Of a stretch of DNA of 5,676 nucleotides, positions 1-5,669 are shown in pieces. Under the pieces are notes generated by a model. The model was not told the origin of the DNA. It saw only the letters and a program-made list of their open reading frames with translations, and did no database searches. A program made the translations under genes and the position numbers. Numbering within the stretch: position 1 is the first letter of the stretch; every line of letters begins with the position of its first letter. The DNA comes from Desulfovibrionaceae bacterium (GTDB lineage Bacteria > Pseudomonadota > Gammaproteobacteria > Burkholderiales > Burkholderiaceae_C), in assembly GCA_009778355.1 (NCBI GenBank), contig WRJY01000172.1, positions 1 to 5,676 on the forward strand. The letters are read 5' to 3'.

Positions 1-86
1 GCGCGGACCTCACGCGCCACGGCATTGACATCGTGGAGTACACGGTGCCGGTCGATCCGGGCATTGCGCGCCCGCCCAAGGTGTGA
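1..86 (+). CDS. C-terminal end of a small Mu gp26-type phage protein (partial)
   Basis: Only the last 27 codons are present, read from base 3 to a TGA at 84-86; the gene starts outside the window. The visible tail contains DLTRHGIDIVEYTVPVDPG followed by IARPPKV. The pattern of an 'LT..G.D' turn, then a hydrophobic strand and a VPG(I/V)xRP end resembles the C-terminus of the small winged-helix proteins (VpaChn25_0724-type) that sit just before gp27 in many Mu-like phages. Position supports this, since gp27 begins 11 bases after the stop. The family call is by memory of style and place; 27 residues are too few for certainty. That it is coding is well supported by the open frame, codon style and tight spacing to the next gene. 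Confidence 0.5.
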   Translation, partial: ADLTRHGIDIVEYTVPVDPGIARPPKV

Positions 87-88
87 GG
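85..88 (+). promoter_or_regulatory. Ribosome binding site (GAGG) that decides the gp27 start
   Basis: GAGG lies nine bases before the ATG at 98, a good Shine-Dalgarno spacing. A GTG at 83, which overlaps the upstream TGA, would add only five residues and would have no such site at the right distance. The motif partly overlaps the upstream stop codon, so ribosomes ending there could re-start on gp27. Confidence 0.55.
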
Positions 89-97
89 CCGGCTGAC

Positions 98-670
98 ATG
101 GGCCGCAAAAGCAGCATCAGCCGCTTGCCCGATGAGGTCAAGCGCCACATCGAGCAACGCATCGGCCAGGGCCGCTGCACGCTCGATGAGCTGATTGCCG
201 ACCTGCAGGCGCGCTTCCCGCAAGAGGCAAAATCCGGCGATCTGCCCAGCCGCTCGGCGGTGCACCGCTACGGCCAGAAGCTGGAGAGGCGCCTTTCGGC
301 CATCCAGGCCAGCACCGAGGCCGCCCGGTTGATCCGCGAGCAGGCCGGCGACGACAAGGACGCCCGCAGCGAGGCGCTGACCGCGCTGGTGCAAACCGAG
401 CTGTTCGAGGCCATTCTGGCCCTGCAGGAAGCCGGTGACCCCGACGCCGACCCCGGCCAGCGCGTGGGCATGTTGAGCAGCGCCGCCAGGAACATCGCCA
501 CCCTCACGCGCAGCAGCGTCAACCTGAAAAAGTTTCAGGCCGAAGTGGAGGAGGCCACCCGCAAAAAACTCCTGCAAGAGCAACGCGCCAAGCTGGACGA
601 TCTGGGCAAGACCGGCGAGGTGCCGCCCGAGGTGCTGGCCAAGGTCATCAAGGCGGCCTATGACCTCTGA
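98..670 (+). CDS. Mu gp27-like small terminase subunit (DUF3486 family)
   Basis: A 190-residue protein of the DUF3486 family (Mu gp27-like), taken to be the small terminase subunit that recognises phage DNA and feeds it to the large subunit for headful packaging. The N-terminus MGRKSSISRLPDEV is typical of the family and fixes the start at ATG 98, with GAGG nine bases upstream. Residues about 26-66 (LDELIADLQ ... SRSAVHRYGQKLE) look like a helix-turn-helix, fitting DNA binding. The rest is helical and charged, and the C-terminal third (from about KKFQAEVEEATRKKLL) is likely a coiled-coil or oligomerisation region. The stop overlaps the start of gp28 by 11 bases, so the two subunits are probably translationally coupled. 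The family call is firm; the small-terminase role comes from gene order and the Mu literature, not from a motif seen here. Confidence 0.88.
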   Translation: MGRKSSISRLPDEVKRHIEQRIGQGRCTLDELIADLQARFPQEAKSGDLPSRSAVHRYGQKLERRLSAIQASTEAARLIREQAGDDKDARSEALTALVQTELFEAILALQEAGDPDADPGQRVGMLSSAARNIATLTRSSVNLKKFQAEVEEATRKKLLQEQRAKLDDLGKTGEVPPEVLAKVIKAAYDL

Positions 671-2096
671 AGCCACCAATTCCGTCATTCCCGCGAAGGC
701 GGGAATCCATCAGCCCGAGCCCGCGCTCAAGCTCTACGCCTACCAGCGCCGCTGGGTGCAAGACGACAGCCGCTTCAAAATCGCCATGTTCGCCCGCCAG
801 TGCGGCAAGACCTTCACCAGCACGCTGGAGCTGGCGCTCGATTGCATGCGCGCCGAAAGCCGGGGCCAGCGCCGGCGGTGGGTCATCCTCTCGCGCGGCG
901 AACGGCAGGCGCGGGAGGCCATGAACGAGGGCGTCAAGCTGCACCTGCGGGCCATGCAGGCCGGGTTCAAAGAGTACGAAACGCCCTTCGACGCCGCCAT
1001 CCGCAGTCTGGAAGTGGAACTGCCCGGCGGCAGCCGCATCACCGCGCTGCCCGCCAACCCCGACACCGCGCGGGGGTTCAGCGCCAACGTGCTGCTCGAC
1101 GAATTCGCCTTCCACCAGGACAGCCGCGCGATCTGGAAAGCCCTGTTTCCCGTCATCAGCAAGCCCGGCCTGAAGCTGCGCGTCATCAGCACGCCCAACG
1201 GCAAGGGCAACAAGTTTTACGATCTGATGACTGGTCACGACGATGGCTGGAGCCGCCACAGCACCGATATTTACCAGGCCGTCGCCGATGGCCTGCCGCG
1301 CGACATCGAGCAGTTGCGCCGCGGCGCGGGCGACGAAGATTTATGGGAGCAGGAATTCGAGCTGAAGTGGCTCGACGAAGCCGCCGCCTGGCTCGACTAT
1401 GAGCTGATCGCCGCCTGCGAGCACGACCTGTCCGGCCTGCCGCAAAACTACGCCGGCGGCCCCTGCTACGCGGGCGTGGACATTGGGGCGAGAAACGACC
1501 TGTTCGTGATCTGGGTGGCCGAGCAGGTGGGCGACGTGCTCTGGACGCGCGAAATCATCACCCGCAAGCGCGCCAGCTTTGCCGAGCAGGACGCGCTGCT
1601 GGCCGAAGTCTTTTTGCGCTACCGCGTCTTGCGCGTGTGCATGGACCAAACCGGCATGGGCGAAAAACCCGTGGAAGACGCCAAGCGCCGCCACGGCAGC
1701 ACCCGCGTGGAGGGCGTGCTCTTTACCGGCCCCAACAAGCTCACGCTGGCCACGCTGGGCAAGCAGGCATTTCAGGACCGGCGCATCCGCATCCCCGCGG
1801 GCGACAACGTCCTTCGCTCCGATCTGCACAAGCTGCGCAAGGAAAGCGGCCCCACCGGCGCGCCGCGCTTCGTGGCCGAGCGCGACGCCAGCGGCCATGC
1901 CGACCGCGCCTGGGCCGCGTTCCTCGCGCTCAACGCGGCGCACGCAACGAGCGCCCCCATCGAATTCACCCCCGCGCCCGCGCGCCCGCGCGGCTTTGAC
2001 AACCTCGCAAGCGCCGCGCCCCGCTTTGCCATGCGCGCCGATGAGCAATACGCGGACAGCGACGCCGCCGCGCCCGAGCAAAGCGCCACCTGGTAA
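660..2096 (+). CDS. Mu gp28-like large terminase subunit (ATPase and nuclease)
   Basis: A 478-residue packaging motor protein. The N-terminal ATPase drives DNA into the prohead and the C-terminal RNase H-like nuclease cuts it. Visible motifs, in order: the adenine-side YQRRWVQD (28-35); a Walker A variant ARQCGKT (45-51); Walker B VLLDE (144-148) with catalytic Glu148; coupling motif STPNG (177-181); and nuclease acidic residues Asp274 in GVDIG, Asp329 in CMDQTGMG and Asp415 in GHADRAWAAFLAL. All expected catalytic positions are present, so the enzyme should be active. ATG 660 has AGG six bases upstream and lies inside the end of gp27. Oddity: codons 9-17 (VIPAKAGIH) are encoded by a dispersed palindromic repeat read through in frame. 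No good start exists after the repeat before the core: the next ATG is codon 43, just before Walker A. Confidence 0.95.
   Translation: MTSEATNSVIPAKAGIHQPEPALKLYAYQRRWVQDDSRFKIAMFARQCGKTFTSTLELALDCMRAESRGQRRRWVILSRGERQAREAMNEGVKLHLRAMQAGFKEYETPFDAAIRSLEVELPGGSRITALPANPDTARGFSANVLLDEFAFHQDSRAIWKALFPVISKPGLKLRVISTPNGKGNKFYDLMTGHDDGWSRHSTDIYQAVADGLPRDIEQLRRGAGDEDLWEQEFELKWLDEAAAWLDYELIAACEHDLSGLPQNYAGGPCYAGVDIGARNDLFVIWVAEQVGDVLWTREIITRKRASFAEQDALLAEVFLRYRVLRVCMDQTGMGEKPVEDAKRRHGSTRVEGVLFTGPNKLTLATLGKQAFQDRRIRIPAGDNVLRSDLHKLRKESGPTGAPRFVAERDASGHADRAWAAFLALNAAHATSAPIEFTPAPARPRGFDNLASAAPRFAMRADEQYADSDAAAPEQSATW
684..709 (+). repeat. dRS3-like dispersed palindromic repeat inside the terminase gene
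   Basis: The core ATTCCCGC (687-694), four-base loop GAAG (695-698) and GCGGGAAT (699-706) form a perfect 8-base stem. With the flanking GTC on the left and CCA on the right it matches the well-known ATTCCC-N8-GGGAAT repeat, called dRS3 in Neisseria and seen in many proteobacterial genomes. Its usual translations are visible: VIPAKAGIH on the + strand and DSRLRGND on the - strand. Here it lies within the coding region of the large terminase, 14 bases after the gp27 stop. Confidence 0.85.
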
Positions 2097-2102
2097 ACGA
2101 CT

Positions 2103-3770
2103 ATGGCCACCTCCCGCATCCTCGGCCACGACGGGCAGCCCATGCCAATGCCCGACCTCGCCACGCCGCAAACGTCGCGCCTGGCGTCATTGCAGCGCGA
2201 ACTGCAAACGCACCCCACGCGGGGCCTGACGCCCAGCCGGCTTGCGCAAATACTGGACGCCGCCGAGCAGGGCGACATGACGGCCCAATCCGACCTGTTC
2301 GAGGACATGGAGGAAAAAGACGGCCACATCGCCAGCGAAATGAACAAGCGCCGCCGCGCCTGCATCCTCGAATGGGAAGTGGTTGCGCCGCAAAAGTCCC
2401 CCAGCGCCCGCGAAAAGCGCAACGCCGCGCAGTTGGACGAGCTGCTCCAGTCAATCGACGACTTCGAGGACATGCTGTTCGATGTGACCGACGCCATCGG
2501 CAAGGGCTTTGCCTGCCTTGAAATCGAGTGGCATCGGGCCGAAGGCTTCTGGCTGCCCAAAACCCTCACGCACCGCCCGCAAAGCTGGTTTACCCTGCAC
2601 CGCGGCTACCGGCAGGAACTGCGCCTGCGCACCTACGAAGCGCAGGGCGACGGTTCCGTGGGCGAGCCGCTGCGCCCGTTCGGCTGGCTCACCCACGTGC
2701 ACAAGGCCAAGAGCGGCTATCTGGAACGCTCGGCGCTGTTTCGGCAACTGGCGTGGACGTATCTGTTCAAAAACTATAGCGTGGGCGATCTGGCCGAATT
2801 CCTTGAAATTTACGGCATCCCCCTGCGCGTGGGCAAATACCCGGCCAGCGCCAGCGAGGCGGAGAAAGTCACCCTGCTGCGCGCGCTGGCGGCCATTGGC
2901 CACAACGCGGCGGGCATCGTGCCCGAGGGCATGTTGATGGAGTTTCACAACGCGGCGGACGGCGACCCCAAGGCGTTCGACTTGATGATGGGCTGGTGCG
3001 AGCGCAACCAGAGCAAGGTAATTTTGGGCGCCACCCTCACCAGCGGCAGCGACGGTTCGGCCAGCACCTACGCGCTCGGCCAAATCCACAACGAAGTGCG
3101 CAAGGATTTGCGCGACGCCGACGTGCGGCAAATCAACGCCACGCTGACGCGCGAACTGGTCTATACCGTCGCCGCCTTGAACGGACTGGCCCCGGACGGC
3201 CCGCGCCGCTGCCCCCAGTTCCAGCTCAACGCGCAAGAAACCGAGGACTTGACCGCCTACGCCGACGCCCTGCCCAAGCTGGTCGGCATCGGCATCACCC
3301 CCACCGTGAAATGGGCGCACGAAAAACTGGGCATCCCCATGCCGCAAGAAGGCGAGGCGACTCTTTCCCCCGCCGCGCCGGCTGCTGGACAGGCAGGCAG
3401 CCCGCTGGGCGCCGCGGCATTCAGCGCGAAAACTCCTTGCCCAACTCCTTGCCCATCCGCGGGCAGGCCGGCATGGGGACATGCCGCGCTGGCCGCCTGC
3501 GCGCAAGCGGCCATGCCGCAAACGCCGCCCGTGGCGATGGCCCCGCAACTGGCGGGCAGCGCCGCCCCCGCCGTCGATGGCTGGATAGACCAGATTCGCG
3601 CCCTGGTCGAGCGCGCCGGCAGCCTGCAAGAAATCCGCGACGGCCTGGAGCAGCTCATCCCGAACATGACGCTAGAGCAGTACGCGGCGGCGATGGCCGA
3701 TGCGCTGGCGGCAGCGCAACTGGCCGGCCGCTACGAAGTGCTGCAAGAGGCGGGCGGCCCGCATGGCTGA
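2103..3770 (+). CDS. Mu gp29-like portal protein (DUF935 family)
   Basis: A 555-residue portal protein. Twelve copies form the ring at one head vertex through which the terminase pumps DNA and to which the tail attaches. Family signatures: N-terminus RILGHDGQPM, then DLATPQTSRLASL (18-30), FEDMEEKDGHI (66-76), KRRRA (82-86), and the YLFKNYSVGDLAEFLE segment followed by IYGIPLRVGKYP (about 220-247). After the core (to about 425) comes an Ala/Pro-rich variable linker (about 425-490), with a 12-base duplication and three cysteines. A helical tail follows (about 491-555: IDQIRALVERAGSLQEIRDG and on), as usual for the family. The start matches family N-termini, but no clear Shine-Dalgarno precedes it. 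With only six bases after the gp28 stop, re-initiation by the same ribosomes is likely. Its end overlaps gp30 by eight bases. Confidence 0.94.
   Translation: MATSRILGHDGQPMPMPDLATPQTSRLASLQRELQTHPTRGLTPSRLAQILDAAEQGDMTAQSDLFEDMEEKDGHIASEMNKRRRACILEWEVVAPQKSPSAREKRNAAQLDELLQSIDDFEDMLFDVTDAIGKGFACLEIEWHRAEGFWLPKTLTHRPQSWFTLHRGYRQELRLRTYEAQGDGSVGEPLRPFGWLTHVHKAKSGYLERSALFRQLAWTYLFKNYSVGDLAEFLEIYGIPLRVGKYPASASEAEKVTLLRALAAIGHNAAGIVPEGMLMEFHNAADGDPKAFDLMMGWCERNQSKVILGATLTSGSDGSASTYALGQIHNEVRKDLRDADVRQINATLTRELVYTVAALNGLAPDGPRRCPQFQLNAQETEDLTAYADALPKLVGIGITPTVKWAHEKLGIPMPQEGEATLSPAAPAAGQAGSPLGAAAFSAKTPCPTPCPSAGRPAWGHAALAACAQAAMPQTPPVAMAPQLAGSAAPAVDGWIDQIRALVERAGSLQEIRDGLEQLIPNMTLEQYAAAMADALAAAQLAGRYEVLQEAGGPHG
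3431..3454 (+). repeat. Perfect 12-base tandem duplication in the portal linker
   Basis: AACTCCTTGCCC occurs twice in direct succession (3431-3442 and 3443-3454). Twelve bases keep the frame, and the product reads TPCPTPCP (portal residues 444-451). It lies in the poorly conserved linker before the helical C-terminal tail, where a length change should be tolerated. Replication slippage is the simplest origin. Confidence 0.9.
3469..3486 (+). repeat. Small inverted repeat in the portal linker
   Basis: CGGCATG (3469-3475) and CATGCCG (3480-3486) are perfect inverted repeats around the loop GGGA. The hairpin begins 14 bases after the 12-base duplication, in the same variable part of the portal gene. 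It has no T-run after it, so it is not a terminator. It may simply be part of a hypervariable, slippage-prone stretch. Confidence 0.55.
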
Positions 3771-4995
3771 GGCCGCCTACGGCTCGCTGCCGTTTCAGGA
3801 GCAGTTGGCGTATTTCCGCCGCAAGCTGGTCCTGCCCACGGCCAGTTGGACTGACGTGCTCGGCCAGGAGCACGATTGGGCCTTCGTCGTCGCCGGCGCC
3901 AACCGGGACGCCATCCTCGAAGATTTCCGCCAGGCCATCGACAAGGCCATCGAACTGGGCACGACACTCGAGGAATTCCGCCGCGACTTCGACCGCATCG
4001 TGGCCGAACACGGCTGGGACTACCACGGCAGCCGCAACTGGCGCAGCCGCGTCATCTACGAAACCAACCTGTCGAGCAGCTACGCGGCAGGCCGCCACGA
4101 ACAACTGCAAGAAGCGCCATACTGGCAATACCAGCATGCCGACTGGGTTGCCGCCCCGCGCCCGGAACACCTGGCCTGGGACGGGCTGATTCTGGAGCGC
4201 GACGACCCCTGGTGGAACACCCACTACCCGCCCAACGGCTGGGGCTGCCAATGCAGCGTGCGCGGGCTGTGGCCGCGCGATCTGCGCAACATGGGCAAGG
4301 ACGGCCCGGACGATGCCCCCGCCGTGCGCATGATCGAGCGCGCCATCGGCCAAAACAGCCCGAACGGGCCGCGCACGGTCCAAGTCCCCGAAGGCATCGA
4401 CCCCGGCTGGGCCTACGCCCCCGGCGCCGCGCGCCTGCGCAGCGCCATCCCGCCCGAGCGGCCCGACCCGCCCGTTCCAGGCAGCGCCGGCGGCCAGGGC
4501 CTGCCCAACCTGCAACCCGCCCAGCCGCTGCCCAACCCCCGCCCCATGCCCGCCAGCATGCTGCTGCCCACCGGACTGGCCGCCAAAACCTACGTGGCCG
4601 CGTTTCTGGAAACATTCGGCACCACGCTGGAGCAGCCCGCCATCGCGCAAGACCCCATCGGCGAGCGCCTGGTCATCGGCAAGGAACTGTTTCAGGACGC
4701 CAAGGGCAACTGGAAGGCGCTCAAGCGCGGCCGCGAGCAATACCTGCCCCTGCTGGCCCAGGCGCTAAGCGACCCAGACGAAATCTGGGCGCGAATCGAA
4801 TGGATGTATTCCACCCAAAAAGCCGTGGTGCGCCGCCGCTACATCGCCCGCTTTGAAGTCGCCGGACAAGAAGAACCCATGCTGATCGTATTCGAGCGCG
4901 GCGACGACGGCTGGGCCGGCGTCACCGCATTCCAGGGCGTCGCCCAAAGCGCCGACGACTGGCGCGTAGGCGTCCTCGTGTACCGGCGGCCATGA
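3763..4995 (+). CDS. Mu gp30-like (MuF) minor head protein with a C-terminal PBECR2-like nuclease domain
   Basis: A 410-residue minor head protein. The N-terminal two thirds is the MuF domain: YETNLSSSYAAGRHEQL (about 102-118), His125, the RPEHLAWDG segment with Arg133 and His136, and PPNGWGCQC with Cys162 and Cys164. The motif IDPGWAYAPG follows, then a Pro-rich linker (about 227-270). Residues about 275-410 form a separate domain with LVIGKELF, LSDPDEIW (335-342), RRRYIARF (357-364) and strand-rich ends (LIVFERGDDGWAGVTAF). This resembles the PBECR2 (Barnase/EndoU/ColicinE5-D/RelE-like) nuclease domain carried by phage head proteins. MuF is firm; the nuclease call is from remembered pattern, and activity is unproven. 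ATG 3763 is chosen because it starts at the family N-terminus (MAEAAYGSLPFQEQLAYFR). An in-frame ATG at 3700 would only add residues read from inside gp29. AAGAGG at 3745-3750 is a rather distant ribosome site. Confidence 0.9.
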   Translation: MAEAAYGSLPFQEQLAYFRRKLVLPTASWTDVLGQEHDWAFVVAGANRDAILEDFRQAIDKAIELGTTLEEFRRDFDRIVAEHGWDYHGSRNWRSRVIYETNLSSSYAAGRHEQLQEAPYWQYQHADWVAAPRPEHLAWDGLILERDDPWWNTHYPPNGWGCQCSVRGLWPRDLRNMGKDGPDDAPAVRMIERAIGQNSPNGPRTVQVPEGIDPGWAYAPGAARLRSAIPPERPDPPVPGSAGGQGLPNLQPAQPLPNPRPMPASMLLPTGLAAKTYVAAFLETFGTTLEQPAIAQDPIGERLVIGKELFQDAKGNWKALKRGREQYLPLLAQALSDPDEIWARIEWMYSTQKAVVRRRYIARFEVAGQEEPMLIVFERGDDGWAGVTAFQGVAQSADDWRVGVLVYRRP

Positions 4996-5090
4996 AGAAA
5001 CCGGCACGCTGCCCCATGCCGGTCGCCTCCGGGTGTAGGGTCGGTGGCCGTGGCAGCGGCTTCTCACCCGATGAAGACAATTCATTGTAG
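4992..5090 (+). CDS. Possible 32-residue leader ORF between gp30 and gp31
   Basis: An ORF of 32 codons (MKKPARCPMPVASGCRVGGR, ending GSGFSPDEDNSL) starts at an ATG that overlaps the gp30 stop as ATGA. It ends with a TAG inside the AGGAG that serves gp31. This geometry is what one expects of translational coupling: ribosomes leaving gp30 could re-start here and be delivered to the gp31 start. The peptide is basic, has two cysteines, and has no membrane segment or domain I can name. It could encode a real peptide, act only as a leader, or be chance, because 99 bases without a stop is not rare at this G+C. No independent ribosome site precedes the ATG. Confidence 0.35.
   Translation: MKKPARCPMPVASGCRVGGRGSGFSPDEDNSL
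5000..5023 (+). other. Hairpin just after the gp30 stop
   Basis: ACCGGCA (5000-5006) pairs perfectly with TGCCGGT (5017-5023) around a ten-base loop, starting five bases after the gp30 stop. No T-run follows, so it does not look like an intrinsic terminator, and gp31 downstream needs read-through. It could stabilise the gp30 mRNA end or tune expression of gp31 relative to gp30. Confidence 0.45.
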
Positions 5091-5093
5091 GAG
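5089..5093 (+). promoter_or_regulatory. Ribosome binding site (AGGAG) for gp31
   Basis: AGGAG ends nine bases before the GTG at 5103 and supports that start. It is the strongest Shine-Dalgarno in the window. The TAG stop of the upstream 32-codon ORF (5088-5090) lies partly within it, so a ribosome finishing that ORF would sit on this site. Confidence 0.75.
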
Positions 5094-5102
5094 CATTTCG
5101 TC

Positions 5103-5537
5103 GTGGCCGGAATAAACATCACAGTCAACATCAGCGCGTTGCAACCCCTGCAAGCCAAACTGCGCGGCCTGGCCGGCATGGACACCCGCGCGCTCATGCC
5201 CCGCCTGGGCGAATACCTGTTGCGCAGCACGCAAGAGCGTTTCAAGACCGAAACCGGCCCCGACGGCATCCATTGGGCCGCCCTCAAGCCCAAAACGCTC
5301 AAATACAAGAAAAAGAACCGCGACAAAATCCTCACCCTCAGCGGCGCCCTGCAAAGCCGCTGGCTGCACTACGAGGCCACCGCCACCCAAGCCGTCATCT
5401 ACAACAACGCCATCTACGCCGCCACCCACCAATTCGGCCGAGGCCCCATCCCCGCCCGCCCGTTCCTCGGCATCAGCCACCAAGACGCCCAAGAAATCAA
5501 CGCCATCACTCGCGACTGGCTGGAAGAACAGCTCTAA
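5103..5537 (+). CDS. Mu gp31 / G-like virion morphogenesis protein (Phage_tail_S family)
   Basis: A 144-residue protein of the Mu G / P2 S type family (phage virion morphogenesis, PF05069). These proteins act late in assembly to complete the particle or join head and tail; the exact step in Mu is less settled. Signatures in order: TGPDGIHWAALKPKTL (51-66), the LTLSGAL turn (77-83), NNAIYAATHQFG (101-112) and PARPFLGIS (117-125). Length is close to the 150-odd residues usual for the family. The GTG start is supported by AGGAG nine bases upstream and by the short hydrophobic N-terminus (MAGINITVNISALQPL) that family members share. Its + strand is notably C- and A-rich compared with the genes before it. 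Confidence 0.92.
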   Translation: MAGINITVNISALQPLQAKLRGLAGMDTRALMPRLGEYLLRSTQERFKTETGPDGIHWAALKPKTLKYKKKNRDKILTLSGALQSRWLHYEATATQAVIYNNAIYAATHQFGRGPIPARPFLGISHQDAQEINAITRDWLEEQL

Positions 5538-5597
5538 CCCAAGAATTTTTCGCGCGCGCCGATTTTTCCACAGCGAAACCCCCTTTCAAACAACCGT

Positions 5598-5630
5598 CCC
5601 GCCCCATCCCCCCAAATCCCCCAAAATCCC
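5598..5630 (-). other. G-quadruplex motif on the - strand
   Basis: The + strand has five C-runs: CCC (5598-5600), CCCC (5602-5605), CCCCCC (5608-5613), CCCCC (5618-5622) and CCC (5628-5630), separated by 1, 2, 4 and 5 bases. Read on the - strand this satisfies the canonical G3+N1-7 quadruplex rule with one tract to spare. It lies on the template strand for rightward transcription, just before the direct repeats. Confidence 0.7.
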
Positions 5631-5632
5631 GA

Positions 5633-5669
5633 TTTATCTCACCCCCGCCTTCCGTTTATCTCACTCCCG
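5633..5669 (+). repeat. Direct repeat TTTATCTCAC(C/T)CCCG, two copies 22 bases apart
   Basis: Copy one is 5633-5647 and copy two 5655-5669. They share 14 of 15 bases, with one C/T difference. The 22-base period is about two helical turns, so a protein bound at both would sit on the same DNA face. As the only A+T-richer repeated motif in an otherwise C-rich gap, it is a candidate binding site for a phage regulator. More copies may follow beyond the window edge. Confidence 0.6.

Noticed and set aside
83..97. GTG start for gp27 at 83, overlapping the upstream stop as GTGA
   Set aside because: The ATG at 98 has GAGG at good spacing and begins the family-typical MGRKSSI; the GTG adds five unconserved residues.
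2451..3629. Long open frame of 392 codons on the - strand opposite the portal gene
   Set aside because: It is the high-G+C antisense shadow of gp29: low-complexity Ala/Gly/Arg-rich product, no known domain and no separate ribosome site. The same applies to 648-1259, 1341-2171 and 3655-4740 on the - strand.
3700..3762. Earlier ATG for gp30 at 3700
   Set aside because: It adds 21 residues that are the out-of-frame reading of the gp29 C-terminus, and relatives begin near MAEAAYGSLPF.
2996..4189. 397-codon + strand frame spanning the gp29/gp30 junction
   Set aside because: The product is Arg/Pro/Ala-rich without domain features, and it overlaps two well-recognised genes in another frame.
5000..5023. 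Intrinsic terminator after gp30
   Set aside because: The hairpin is present but no T-run follows, and gp31 lies directly downstream with coupled signals.
5544..5568. Terminator around CGCGCGCGC between two T5 runs after gp31
   Set aside because: The CG tract has no loop-forming partner next to a T-run; a stable stem followed by T's cannot be drawn.
5598..5669. CRISPR-like array in the repeated C-rich end
   Set aside because: Only two 15-base copies with a 7-base spacer and short C-rich units; no palindromic repeat of CRISPR length and no cas gene.
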